Positions 18,480 through 27,060 of a stretch of DNA of 64,000 nucleotides are shown here, piece after piece. The stretch lies in NCBI GenBank assembly GCA_041391745.1, contig JAWKNK010000018.1, positions 1 to 64,000 of the forward strand, in the 5' to 3' direction. How positions within the stretch are numbered: the first letter of the stretch is position 1; each line of letters starts with the position of its first letter. Both the position numbers and the translations under genes were made by a program. Below the pieces are notes generated by a model. The model was not told where the DNA came from and ran no database searches. It was given only the letters and a program-made list of their open reading frames with translations. Source of the DNA: JAIXWP01 sp041391745. GTDB taxonomy: Bacteria; Bacteroidota; Bacteroidia; Flavobacteriales_D; Sanyastnellaceae.

Positions 18480-19456
18480 AAGATAGTTAATTTAGAGACG
18501 TTTTATTTTTTGAATTATGCATTCTTATTCTTAAATCTAATTTCATGATTAAGCCCTAAATTTAAAATTGATTTTTACGATTGTCACCTTTTTGAGTCTG
18601 GTCTATATATCTATAGACTACTTTAATTTAGAATGCTTGGTGAGTATTTTCTTCTTTAATGTTCCATTTAGTAGGGGAGTATGAATTTGGGGGAGGCTGG
18701 GATTACTTATTTTATTTTCGATACAAGTAATTTGTTTGTACAAGGCTGTATTATTGTGGAAGAAGGGTGTTAGAATCGTTCTATAGTATTTATTTTAATA
18801 GTAGTGTTTACTTTCATTCCTATATTTAGTCTATGCTCCGTCAATGAGGATTTGAATTTGTGCGTGGGGTCTAACACACCAAGTTTATTTAGATCAAATT
18901 CAATTTTTCAGCATAAATTGAACCTTGATAAATACATAGACATTGAGAATTTTTGACTGAAGAAAGTAAGGAGCTTTTCTGTGTTTTGTTGTATTCAATA
19001 TTTTGCCAGTTATCTCATGGCGGGAGGATTACACTTTGTGTACACCGATTCATTATACCTCGGCATGGAAGATAAAGTTATCACCGATTAATTGGTTTGA
19101 CAATAATTCAGGAGATAATGTTTCGATACAGTTGGAGTATTTACGGGTAAGTACAGCATATGCTTAAAGAATAATTTCTATCAAAATTTAAAAAGAGACG
19201 GGTTTATTATGCAGAAATAGAACAAAGTTTAGAAATTAGAAAAATACAGCACTGTTGCTACTATAACTTATGAATCCAGGGACTTACAGGGCTTTGGAAG
19301 TATCATTTAAGATCAAAATTATAGTACTTTTTTTGGCCTACTCTATCGTTAATGATAAGTTGGATACAAATTTACTTTCTTTCGATAAAAAAGTTTACAT
19401 GTTTCATTTCAAGGTTGGGGGAGTTACTAGAATAACTTGGTTTTCTTGAATGTGAA
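18480..19456. other. Gene-poor stretch without recognisable feature
   Basis: About 980 bp with many stops in all frames. Short coding-like pieces exist near 19080-19160 (frame reading WFDNNSGDNVSIQLEYLRVS), suggesting a decayed exported or barrel protein that may join the frame at 19457. No RNA gene or repeat copy is seen here. Confidence 0.4.
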
Positions 19457-19627
19457 ATGGCTGCGGGTATTGGGTTGCGTTATAGATGGATTCGAATTGA
19501 GGGTTTAAAATTTGATGATGACCGAGTTGGCACATGGACTGAGCAACATGGTACCTATCGTTGGATGGATCATGAGAAGAGTGATTCTTTCCTTCTTTTC
19601 AGTAAATCTAAGGTTAGGACTTCATAA
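19457..19627 (+). pseudogene. Fragment of a decayed protein gene
   Basis: An open frame of 56 residues (MAAGIGLRYRWIRIEGLKFD, then TWTEQHGTYRWMDHEKSD) has protein-like composition but no proper upstream start. Adjacent frames hold further coding-like pieces back to about 19080. The alternating hydrophobic-aromatic pattern may come from a beta-barrel. The family is unknown. Confidence 0.3.
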
Positions 19628-19734
19628 AATGATTTGATTTACACAATAAAAGTCGACGGAAGGGTAAAGGTTTAGATTGAATTTAATCTGAAATTTAATA
19701 TTTTAAGTGCTGCATTTTTAAAATAAATCGATCA

Positions 19735-19978
19735 AAAAGGACAAACCTCTTTTTGCGCACCTTAGCGTCTATTGCGTCTTCGCGTCTAGTGGAAACACTG
19801 CGATAAAAAAATCCGCCAAACTGCAAACTTATTAAACGCAAAGGCATAATACGCCAAGTTTCCGCAAAGAAGAATTACTTATCGATTTATGTTTACTCCC
19901 GAAATGATAAGATTGATTTTTAGAATAAATTGATCTAAAAAGACAAACCTCTTTGCGCATCTTAGCGTCCATTGCGTC
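19735..19978. repeat. Dispersed repeat copies 2 and 3 (left part), split by IS110
   Basis: Copy 2 runs TTTTTGCGCACCTTAGCG...TTGCGTCTTCGCGTCTAG through GCATAATACGCCAAG. After a conserved central segment (TTACTCCCGAAATGATAAG), copy 3 begins CTCTTTGCGCATCTTAGCG and stops at ATTGCGTC, position 19978. The rest of copy 3 resumes at 21244 as TTGGCGTCTAGTAGAAAC, showing where the transposon entered. Confidence 0.85.
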
Positions 19979-20030
19979 CTTTAGTTTGTACCCACGAAGA
20001 ATTTTATCCGATTATTGTCAAAAATAGACT

Positions 20031-20175
20031 TCCAAAAGAAACAGGGTGAATCAGTTTGCGTCGAAGGTTTTTAGGCCTATGCCAAGATTTTGAACCCTGT
20101 TTCTTAGGTACGATAGAACTAAATAGAAATTCGGGCTCACGACCCATTATTAAGGGCTTAGTCTAATCGTTCCAC
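20031..20175 (+). ncRNA. Candidate IS110 bridge RNA
   Basis: The leader between the left end and the transposase gene can form two large stem-loops. The first has a perfect 12-bp stem, 20036-20047 with 20094-20105 (AAGAAACAGGGT/ACCCTGTTTCTT). Its loop holds TTGCGTC (20056-20062), identical to the left target half (19972-19978), and GCCAAGA (20081-20087), the exact complement of the right half TCTTGGC (21242-21248). The second stem pairs 20111-20122 with 20158-20169. Its loop has ATAGAAAT (20123-20130), identical to the right end of the element (21235-21242), and AAGGG (20152-20156), able to pair with TCCTT at the left junction with one wobble. This is the layout of target- and donor-binding loops in IS110 bridge RNAs. 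Confidence 0.75.
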
Positions 20176-20200
20176 TTGGAAGTAAATAAAACATAATTTT

Positions 20201-21226
20201 ATGAATCAAAAGTACTATGTAGGTGTAGATGTTTCCAAAGGAAAATTGGACATTGCGATTATTGACTCCAATTTCAATTTGAAAATGGAGAAGCTAATAT
20301 TGAATAATCCTTTAAAGATTAAATCTTTTTTTACTTCCCTAAAACATCAGTTGAAGGTAAGCGAAAGCGAGTTTCTTGTGTGTGCAGAGAATACAGGTAT
20401 TTACAACACTCCACTTGCTAAAACATGCGCTGGATTGGATATTCCCTATTGGGAGGAAAATGCATTAAAAATTAAAAGAGCAAGCACGGATTTTAGGGGT
20501 AAATCAGATCAGAAAGATGCCTTGCGTATTGCGGAATATGCTTTGCGATATAGTGACAAAGTAGTGCTTTATAAGAAGTTGGATCCTATTACAGAGGAAC
20601 TAAAAGCTTTGACACATATCAGAGAAACTTTAGTCAACCAAATAGTAAGATTAGAGAATCAAATCAGAGAAGCAAAAACACATGACAAGGAGCTGTGGAC
20701 CATATTGAAAAAACAACTTTCACCTGTCCTTAAGGTTATGAAAAAACGTCAAAGTGAAATTGAAAAACTAATAGTTGAAAAGGTAAGTGAATCACCCGAT
20801 TTGGCGGTCAATATGGGGCTTTTAAAGACCATCCCAGGTATTGGAAATCAAATTTCGTTGATGTTCATTTTATCCACCAACAACTTCAAACTTTTCGAAT
20901 CTGCAAAACAAATGGCCTGCTATGCAGGGGTAGTTCCATTCCCCAATCAATCAGGAGTAGTCAATAAAAAAGATAGAGTGTCTAGACATGCAAATAAATC
21001 TCTGAAAGCATTATTACACCTGGCGGCTATGGCTGCTGTAAAGTCACCGGGTGATTTAAAAGCGTATTACATAAGAAAGGTTAGTGAAGGGAAAAATAAG
21101 ATGTCTGTTTTAAATGCTATCAGGAATAAACTGGTGCATCGAATATTCAGCGTCATCAAAAGACAAACTCCTTACCAGGCAATGATGAAAGAATCTATTA
21201 ACCAAGATTCTTTAATTTTTACTTGA
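20201..21226 (+). CDS. IS110-family transposase (RuvC-like DEDD recombinase)
   Basis: The 341-residue protein is full length and unbroken. The N-terminal DEDD/RuvC-like domain shows YYVGVDVSKGKLDIAI (Asp10), CAENTG (Glu63) and KSDQKDALRIAEYA (Asp103, Asp106). A coiled helical linker follows. The C-terminal transposase_20 domain begins LLKTIPGIGNQISL (about 208-221) and includes YAGVVPFPNQSG with the conserved catalytic Ser at 251. IS110 recombinases work with a bridge RNA to join element ends to a short target without inverted repeats. The gene stands alone and its intactness contrasts with the decayed surroundings, so the element may be recent and active. Confidence 0.93.
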   Translation: MNQKYYVGVDVSKGKLDIAIIDSNFNLKMEKLILNNPLKIKSFFTSLKHQLKVSESEFLVCAENTGIYNTPLAKTCAGLDIPYWEENALKIKRASTDFRGKSDQKDALRIAEYALRYSDKVVLYKKLDPITEELKALTHIRETLVNQIVRLENQIREAKTHDKELWTILKKQLSPVLKVMKKRQSEIEKLIVEKVSESPDLAVNMGLLKTIPGIGNQISLMFILSTNNFKLFESAKQMACYAGVVPFPNQSGVVNKKDRVSRHANKSLKALLHLAAMAAVKSPGDLKAYYIRKVSEGKNKMSVLNAIRNKLVHRIFSVIKRQTPYQAMMKESINQDSLIFT

Positions 21227-21241
21227 CTTTTAACATAGAAA

Positions 21242-21660
21242 TCTTGGCGTCTAGTAGAAACAATGCGATAAAAAGATCCGCCAAACTGCTTATTGACAAG
21301 GCGCCAAGCACGCCAAGTTGCAAAGAATTACTTATCGATTTATGTTTACTCCCGAAATGATAAGATTGATTTTAGAATAAATTGATCTAAAAAAGACAAA
21401 CCTCTTTGCGCACCTTAGCGTCCATTGCGTCTTATCGTCTAGTAGAAACAATGCGATAAAAAGATCCGCAAAACTTCAAGCTTATTGAAACGCAAAGCAG
21501 CCAAACACGCCAAGTTTCGCAAAAGAATTACTTATCGATTTATGTTTACTCCCGAAATGATAAGATTGATTTTTATAATAATTAGATCTAAAAAAGACAA
21601 ACCTCTTTGCGCCCTTTGTGAAACCTGTGCACTCTTTAGTTAAAATAATATCTGACGAGT
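21242..21660. repeat. Dispersed repeat copies 3 (right part), 4 and 5
   Basis: The sequence resumes the interrupted unit (TTGGCGTCTAGTAGAAACA, then GGCGCCAAGCACGCCAAG). It continues through the central TTTACTCCCGAAATGATAAG into another unit (CTCTTTGCGCACCTTAGCG, TTGCGTCTTATCGTCTAG, CAAACACGCCAAGTTTCGC) and a shortened last one ending CCTCTTTGCGCCCTTTGTG. The period is about 190 bp. Confidence 0.85.
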
Positions 21661-21702
21661 ACAATTTTCAATCAATAGAGCTAATTCTATAAAATTAATA
21701 CA

Positions 21703-21995
21703 TCAACGGATCTTGTTGTGTCTAATTCTCAGGATTCGGAGTTGTTTATTTTCAGCCTTGACTTGATAACTTGATAAAACTAAAAACGATAAAGGCTCGG
21801 AACGTCGGTTTGGTGGATCTTTAAGTTTATCCATTTCAAAGAAAAGGATTTTCTTGATAAGTTCTAATTGTTGTAAGATGCTTTTTACCGGTCGAGGTGC
21901 TTGGTCGCTTTGCTTGTTGAGGTAGGCTAGAATTCTGTAAACTCTTCAAGGCTTCACGGTCCCAAGTGATTTTGAAATTCTTTGTCCTACCATTT
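21703..21995 (-). pseudogene. Decayed RelE/ParE-type toxin
   Basis: Minus-strand pieces in alternating frames read KNFKITWDREALKSL, AYLNKQSDQAPRPVKSILQQ, ENPFFEMDKLKDPPN and LRILRIRH. In order these make up a RelE/ParE superfamily mRNA-interferase-like toxin (W..A...L..i..yi...s...A......i......l...P..G....L). At least three frameshifts separate them. It follows an antitoxin-like remnant, as in parDE/relBE modules. Confidence 0.6.
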
Positions 21996-22211
21996 AGAAA
22001 GTTCTTGAAAGAGCTTTTTATGCGAAACAAATTTACCTTGGTCATCCGCGAGGCGGCCTCATTTATTTCTTTGTTGTATTTTTTTGCTTACACGCTTTGT
22101 CCCTTCTTCCATTTGAAGTAGGCTTTTGATCATTTCTAAAACTAGTTCTGTTGCTTGGGGTCAACAATGGTAGGTATTCATTCACTTGTTTTTGATCGCG
22201 GTGGTCGTCAT
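21987..22211 (-). pseudogene. Decayed antitoxin of the same module
   Basis: An ATG at 22211 gives MTTTAIKNK. After a frameshift the reading continues TELVLEMIKSLLQMEEGTKR, then YNKEINEAASRM, and in a third frame KFVSHKKLFQELSKW. This resembles the small helical antitoxins that precede Bacteroidota RelE-like toxins (short helix, Met-rich linker, K/R-rich tail). It ends next to the toxin start. Confidence 0.5.
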
Positions 22212-22284
22212 GGCGTATTATTTCGTCAGTAAATCAAAGGTACAATTAATTCAAATGATGTCTTTGGAAAGTGAAACCGCAAGC

Positions 22285-22330
22285 ACTTTCGCCGCCCAGC
22301 GCCAAGCACGCCAAGTTTCGCAAAAGTGCT
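22285..22330. repeat. Dispersed repeat, partial copy 6
   Basis: Only the right side is present: GCCCAGCGCCAAGCACGCC and AAGTTTCGCAAAAG. It separates the decayed toxin-antitoxin pair from the next remnant. Confidence 0.8.
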
Positions 22331-22372
22331 GCAAGCTATGAATTGTTTAACTTTACTCTACATAAATTGATA

Positions 22373-23043
22373 ATGGAAAAAAAGGTATTGTTACTAACCG
22401 TTTGGTTTGTTCAAGTTTCCGCTTTATGTGGGCAAGTAATTCCTGATTCAATGAAATGGCATGATCATTTGTCTTTGAAGATTTTAAAAACAGTCCGATT
22501 AGTTCAATAATTTTAAAATGGTTTGCTAGCTCGGGGTAAGGTTGTTTGCATCGACGAATGATAGCACTTTGTCAGATTTTTGGAGATTCAACCACATTTG
22601 TATGGAAAGTTTCAAACAAACAACAAGACGTACTGCTTTACAAATGGATCAAGGCGATTACTTTTTGTTCCTTATTAACTATTCCGGAGGGAATACAGCC
22701 CAGAAGGGTTTATTTATAGATTGACCTGTTGATGGTGATTGGGTTTTAGTGACACAAAATGTCAGAGTTAGAAAAGAAAAATTGTCGAAAAACAAAGCTA
22801 CTATTTAAAATAGTCCATGACAACTAAGCAAGGCTTCTAAAGCTATTTTAGTGGTGAATAAAACGGAATAATATTCATTATAGGAGATACTGTGATTGTG
22901 CAGCCACCGTCCTGTTTCAATATGTTTCTAACGCGCAAGGATATTTCATTTACCGACTTATGTGACTCTTTAGCTACAGGTAACATTGAATATAGGGTTG
23001 TTAGCATGGGGATAGGACCAAATGAACTATTATGCTCATAAAT
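22373..23043 (+). pseudogene. Decayed secreted protein gene
   Basis: A signal peptide start MEKKVLLLTVWFVQVSALC at 22373 leads into CGQVIPDSMKWHDHLSLKIL and then a stop. Protein-like pieces continue in other frames: MDQGDYFLFLINYSGGNTAQ, DGDWVLVTQNVRVRKEK and, near 22910-23042, RKDISFTDLCDSLATGN. The pieces appear to belong to one lost exported protein of roughly 220 residues. No family was recognised. The following 23044-23304 shows nothing clear. Confidence 0.4.
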
Positions 23044-23304
23044 ATGTGGTCATCTTTGATAATTTTATGCTGAAGAAAAGGCTCCAGTTGTTCCGAACTT
23101 GAAGAAATAAATAATTTATATAATGATACTGAGTTGGATTGGTATATTAATCTTATTTTTTACTATGTTGAAGAAGCATCTTGGTTATTGCTCTGCACAG
23201 ATCCAATTTTTTGGCGAAAGTTTATAAATCTAATCAAAGGAAAAAATTTCTTGGGAACGCCAACTCTAAATAGTATATGCGACAGTTTTAAAAAAGCAGA
23301 ATGA

Positions 23305-23690
23305 CTTGTCTTATTATTACTCCCGAAATGATAAGGTTGATTTAAAATATATCGAACCAAACCTCTTTGCACTTTTTGTGAAACCTTTGCGTTCTCTGTA
23401 GTTAAAACAACACTCCCAAGAAAAGTAACACTAATCGGCAAACATTGAAACAAGGCGCCAAGCCAAATTTCGCGAAGATCGACTTGTCGAATTACGTTTC
23501 CACCGAAAAGATAAGTTTGATTTTAAAATAAATCGATCAAAAAAAGACAAACCTCTTTGAGCCCTTTGTGAAATTACTGGTTCTCTGTGGTTAAAACAGC
23601 ACTCCCAAGAAAAGTAGCATAATCGGCAAACTTATTGAAACGCAAAGCCGCCGAGCATAGTTTCGCAAAGGAGAATTTTCTGTTCGTGTT
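23305..23690. repeat. Dispersed repeat copies 7 and 8, degraded
   Basis: Two units are seen: TTACTCCCGAAATGATAAGG with CTCTTTGCACTTTTTGTG and GGCGCCAAGCCAAATTTCGC, then a further unit with CTCTTTGAGCCCTTTGTG and CGCAAAGCCGCCGAGCATAG. Both have lost the TTGCGTCTT core seen in copies 1-5. Confidence 0.8.
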
Positions 23691-23754
23691 GTATTTCTTT
23701 TCCTATTTTACTTTAACCGTAGTAGGCCTGATTGTATATATAATAAATGAAAAA

Positions 23755-24240
23755 GTGAAATATATACTCCCAATTCTGATAGTCTTGGCTTTTTTGTCGT
23801 GTGAAGTGATGATTCATCGAGATACTATGTCCATTACCATATGGTAGGATTAACATTGGTAAATTGGATCCTCAGAATATGATTCATTGGATTTAAAGTT
23901 AATTGAGCAGTTTAATTGTTACTTGAACTTGAAAAGATATTTTGGTGTGAGGCTGTAATGTTCCCTGTGATCCATTTTAAATTTTGATGGTCATCAAATC
24001 ACAAATGAAGTAGTATTATCAAATGACAGTGTTTATTTTCAATCTGCTTATTTTGACAATTCGATTACTTTTTGTAATTAAAATGAATCGGAAAAGCTGA
24101 TCGAAAATATATTCGATCTGATAAATCATTGATCAACTTATAGATTTCATTGGAAAAGACACATCTCTGATATTTTCAAGACTTTTTTCCAAAAATAAAA
24201 GATGAAAATCTAAGGTTCACACCATAAGTTTCGTTATCTG
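23755..24240 (+). pseudogene. Decayed lipoprotein gene
   Basis: A frame starting at GTG 23755 reads VKYILPILIVLAFLSC with a lipobox, then EVMIHRDTMSITIW and a stop. A second phase gives GKLDPQNMIHWI. The rest of the interval is AT-rich with interrupted frames. It lies between repeat copies like the other remnants of this island. The family is unknown. Confidence 0.3.
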
Positions 24241-24304
24241 CTGTTCTTTTGGATATGGACACCTCATTGTTTTTTGACTCACTATTTTAAAAATGGAATT
24301 AGGA

Positions 24305-24455
24305 TCTTCACGAGCGCTCTTTAGCACCTTAGCGTCTATTGCGTCTTAGCGTCTAGTAGAAACAATGCGATAAAGATCGCTAATCTGCAAGCTAATTGAA
24401 ACGCAAAGCCGCCAAGCACGCCAAGTTTCGCAAAGAAGAATGACTTGTCGAATTA
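24305..24455. repeat. Dispersed repeat copy 9
   Basis: A well-preserved unit with AGCACCTTAGCGTCTATTGC, GTCTTAGCGTCTAGTAGAAA and CGCCAAGCACGCCAAGTTTC, ending at the stop of the gene on the minus strand. It keeps an uninterrupted ATTGCGTCTTAGCG target and so shows what the IS110 site looked like before insertion. Confidence 0.85.
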
Positions 24456-25589
24456 CAACTTCTCTCTTAGCTGATTCAACTTTCGAGAAATCAAATTTTG
24501 CAACTCCATCCAGTTCTGGGGCGAATTATCCTTGGCAAGCTTATCCATGCTCGACTTAGCTTCCATTTGCAATTGATGCAATTCAGATTTTACATCTTGT
24601 TGCTGATCTGCGATGTATTTGATTTTTTGTAAATACTCTTCTTCTTTACCAGCAAAATGACGCTGCGCGGTCTCCACACTTTTCTTGGCTTCTTCTTTTA
24701 CCTGAGCATACGTTTCCTGATGCGATGCTGCCACTTTCTTGTGGTTTTCCATTTCTTTTTTCACACTATTGATACTGGTCTTGTACCTGTCTTGCAGCAC
24801 AAAATAAAATATCAGTAGGATCAACGCCACGGTTCCAAAACCTATAGCCATAAAGGTTTCGCGCGGGGTGACCTTTACCGTTTCCTTTTCTTCAACATAC
24901 CACTTGCTTTTTTCATCCTCACGAATCTTCTTCGTAAATGTGCCCAAGTCGGAAGGCAGAGATTTGAAAAACTGTGCTCTATTCGCTTCAAAACGGCCAA
25001 GCATTCCTTCCAACTTTGAATTGTATTCCGTGTATTGCTTTTTGTTTTTAGAAATGTCTGCAAACTCCACAGCATCTCTTAACGCGATTTCATATTGGAA
25101 AATATCACTGCGACTTTCTTCAATAAGTGCATCGTAATAATCGCTAACAGCATTTCTTTTTAAGTATCGAAAGACAGTCGACATCTGACGTCCTTTTTGA
25201 ATCTTATGCCAAAAATCTATGGTCTGAACATTTTGAATGGAATCTAAAAAATTCTTTCGGTCTTTAGATTTTTTGAGCTTTTTCAATTTACCACTCCAGT
25301 CACCGTATTCATTGGCGATTTCGATGGTGAGTTCAGATTCAAATGGCAATTCGGGATGAAGCATCCAACTGAGTTTTTCAGTAGGGTAACTGATCTTAGT
25401 AGCTTCCACAAGCGTACGCGCCACGTATGGGTTGGACTCTTGAATAAATTCATTCACCAGTTGCTCTACCTCCAAAGAATTGATGGTGTCAGAACTCAGG
25501 ATGTTCATCACACGATCCATATCCGTGTTTTGAGCACCAGAGGTCAAGGCTCCAATGAGCATTAGAAAAACGAGAATCGTGTTTTTCAT
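24453..25589 (-). CDS. Exported membrane-anchored coiled-coil protein of unknown function
   Basis: The 378-residue protein has a signal peptide (ILVFLMLIGALTSGAQ) and a helical charged region of about 220 residues. A single transmembrane segment follows near residues 246-268 (FMAIGFGTVALILLIFYFVL), then a long C-terminal coiled coil (EMENHKKVAASHQETYAQVK..., to about 350). The topology suggests a periplasmic sensing or scaffolding domain coupled through the membrane to a cytoplasmic coiled coil. It is the last gene of a tight operon behind an S41 peptidase (7-bp gap). No family is recognised. Confidence 0.7.
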   Translation of the reverse strand: MKNTILVFLMLIGALTSGAQNTDMDRVMNILSSDTINSLEVEQLVNEFIQESNPYVARTLVEATKISYPTEKLSWMLHPELPFESELTIEIANEYGDWSGKLKKLKKSKDRKNFLDSIQNVQTIDFWHKIQKGRQMSTVFRYLKRNAVSDYYDALIEESRSDIFQYEIALRDAVEFADISKNKKQYTEYNSKLEGMLGRFEANRAQFFKSLPSDLGTFTKKIREDEKSKWYVEEKETVKVTPRETFMAIGFGTVALILLIFYFVLQDRYKTSINSVKKEMENHKKVAASHQETYAQVKEEAKKSVETAQRHFAGKEEEYLQKIKYIADQQQDVKSELHQLQMEAKSSMDKLAKDNSPQNWMELQNLISRKLNQLREKL

Positions 25590-25596
25590 TTTTTTT

Positions 25597-27060
25597 CTAG
25601 AAAATCTTTTGAAGGGTATAGTTCAAATAAGGATCTGTGCCTGTAGCCAGATGCTCTGGAAGCAAAAGTACTTCAATTGTTGGTTTCAACGGTTTTTCCT
25701 CATAAGTAAAAGTGTTGTCGTAATTATATCTAATCGTTGAAATACTCACTTTCAATTCTGTCAAGGGAAGCGTGTAAGTTGTAGGGTTGCCAAATGTTCC
25801 TGTCTTCGGTCCCATGCACGACTCGCCTAGAACATCGCCTCTTTCATTTTTTAAAAAAGCATTGGTAAAATCTACGCTAGCTGAAGCGGTCAACCCATTG
25901 ATGAAAAGAACAGCTTTTCCATCATACACGTACTTCTCCTTTTGCACCATAGGATCCTTGAAATAGATGGTGTCCAATTTTCCCATTTCCAAGTCTTGTA
26001 ATTTTAAAAAGCCTCTCACATCTTCGTCTTTTTTATAAAACGTGCGAAGCATCCACAACATAAAACTGCTTTTTTGCACCTTCGACCGGGTCTGAGCAAG
26101 TGCGCTCGCTTTACCAATAATATTGGATGGTGTGTTGTATCCTTTTTTATCTATAAAAGAATAGAGGTATTCAACATTGCTGGATTGTCCGCCACCATTA
26201 TCTCGAAGGTCAATGGCGAGGAGTTGAACATCCTTAGCAGCAATCAGCTCGAATGAAGCTTTGATAAACTTCTTGTACTTCTTTTTATCACCCGGAGCAA
26301 AGGTTCCAATCTTTAATACGGCCACACTATCATGCGCATAGAAATCAAGATTCATTGAGCGTGACATAGCAGTATGTCTATTTCTTTTTTGACGTTCTTC
26401 CCATTGTGGCTTGGTGTAAAGCGTTGTCACAATTGTTTCGATGGTATCCTTTCCAAATGGTTCCACATCCACTTTAATGGTGTCTGGAAAGTTGTAGTAC
26501 AATCCTGATAAGTATGGAAATACGGCATCTGCTATTCTGCGCTGCGAGGTAAGCGAGTTGCCTTCGATGTGTGAGTAATAGATGGCGGGTTGATACAACG
26601 TTCGCGCATCTTGATTATCTATACAAACAATTTTTGCACCCTTAGGGAAAATGGTGTCGCGGTCTGCTTCAATAAATAGATCAGAACCGTAAGAATGCAC
26701 ACGAAAGGGAAGGAAACTATTTTTATTTTCGATTTGCATTTTTTGCAAATAGCCGTAGTCCAATCCCGAATGTGAGTCGCGCATCACCACCATGGCTTGC
26801 TCTACGATTCGCACATAATCTTTGAGAGGCATGTCGCCTTCAATTTTTTCAATCGCTTTTCCGAATGCTTCGCGAAATTCTAATTCTGTGCAGAATGCAT
26901 AAGGGTTGGGATGCGATTCTAGAATGGTGCTTTTTAAAGAATATAAATCCTTTATCAAATCATTTTTTCTGAAAACAGAATCAGGACTGATTTGACTAAA
27001 TGCGCCATTTGCTACAAGAGCAAAAAGTAGAGTAGTGAAGAGTACACGAAAAAATATCAT
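25597..27060 (-). CDS. S41-family (C-terminal processing type) peptidase
   Basis: The 487-residue exported protein has a signal peptide (LFTTLLFALVANGAFSQ) and an N-terminal helical domain. The S41/tail-specific-protease core shows LLAIDLRDNGGGQSSN, then AVLFINGLTASASVDFTNAF with the catalytic Ser in the TASAS motif. The strand KTGTFGNPTTYTLPLTELKV follows. No clear PDZ domain is seen. It probably hydrolyses peptides in the periplasm. Its ATG overlaps the stop of paaZ (ATGA), so the two are translationally coupled, an unusual partnership with no obvious metabolic logic. Confidence 0.85.
   Translation of the reverse strand: MIFFRVLFTTLLFALVANGAFSQISPDSVFRKNDLIKDLYSLKSTILESHPNPYAFCTELEFREAFGKAIEKIEGDMPLKDYVRIVEQAMVVMRDSHSGLDYGYLQKMQIENKNSFLPFRVHSYGSDLFIEADRDTIFPKGAKIVCIDNQDARTLYQPAIYYSHIEGNSLTSQRRIADAVFPYLSGLYYNFPDTIKVDVEPFGKDTIETIVTTLYTKPQWEERQKRNRHTAMSRSMNLDFYAHDSVAVLKIGTFAPGDKKKYKKFIKASFELIAAKDVQLLAIDLRDNGGGQSSNVEYLYSFIDKKGYNTPSNIIGKASALAQTRSKVQKSSFMLWMLRTFYKKDEDVRGFLKLQDLEMGKLDTIYFKDPMVQKEKYVYDGKAVLFINGLTASASVDFTNAFLKNERGDVLGESCMGPKTGTFGNPTTYTLPLTELKVSISTIRYNYDNTFTYEEKPLKPTIEVLLLPEHLATGTDPYLNYTLQKIF

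Larger units (their letters stand above)
19979..21243 (+). mobile_element. IS110-family insertion element, intact
   Basis: The boundaries come from comparison with uninterrupted repeat copies. Left flank ATTGCG-TC joined to right flank TTGGCGTCTAG rebuilds the repeat, whose other copies read ATTGCGTCTTAGCGTCTAG (24340) and ATTGCGTCTTCGCGTCTAG (19771). The element is therefore 1265 bp with a shared TC dinucleotide at each junction (19977-19978 and 21242-21243). There are no inverted repeats, as expected for IS110. It contains a 220-bp leader with a candidate bridge RNA and one full-length transposase gene. Confidence 0.85.

Noticed and set aside
18480..19456. Search for a small RNA or tRNA gene in the empty stretch
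   Set aside because: No cloverleaf, T-loop motif (GGTTCGAATCC) or terminator-ended hairpin was found.
19979..21243. CT instead of TC as the IS110 core dinucleotide
   Set aside because: A CT core would leave one extra C in the rebuilt empty site compared with the other repeat copies; TC rebuilds it exactly.
18321..24455. Repeat-plus-gene pattern considered as an integron cassette array
   Set aside because: No tyrosine integrase gene and no attC-like GTTRRRY/RYYYAAC ends are seen; orientation of remnants is mixed.
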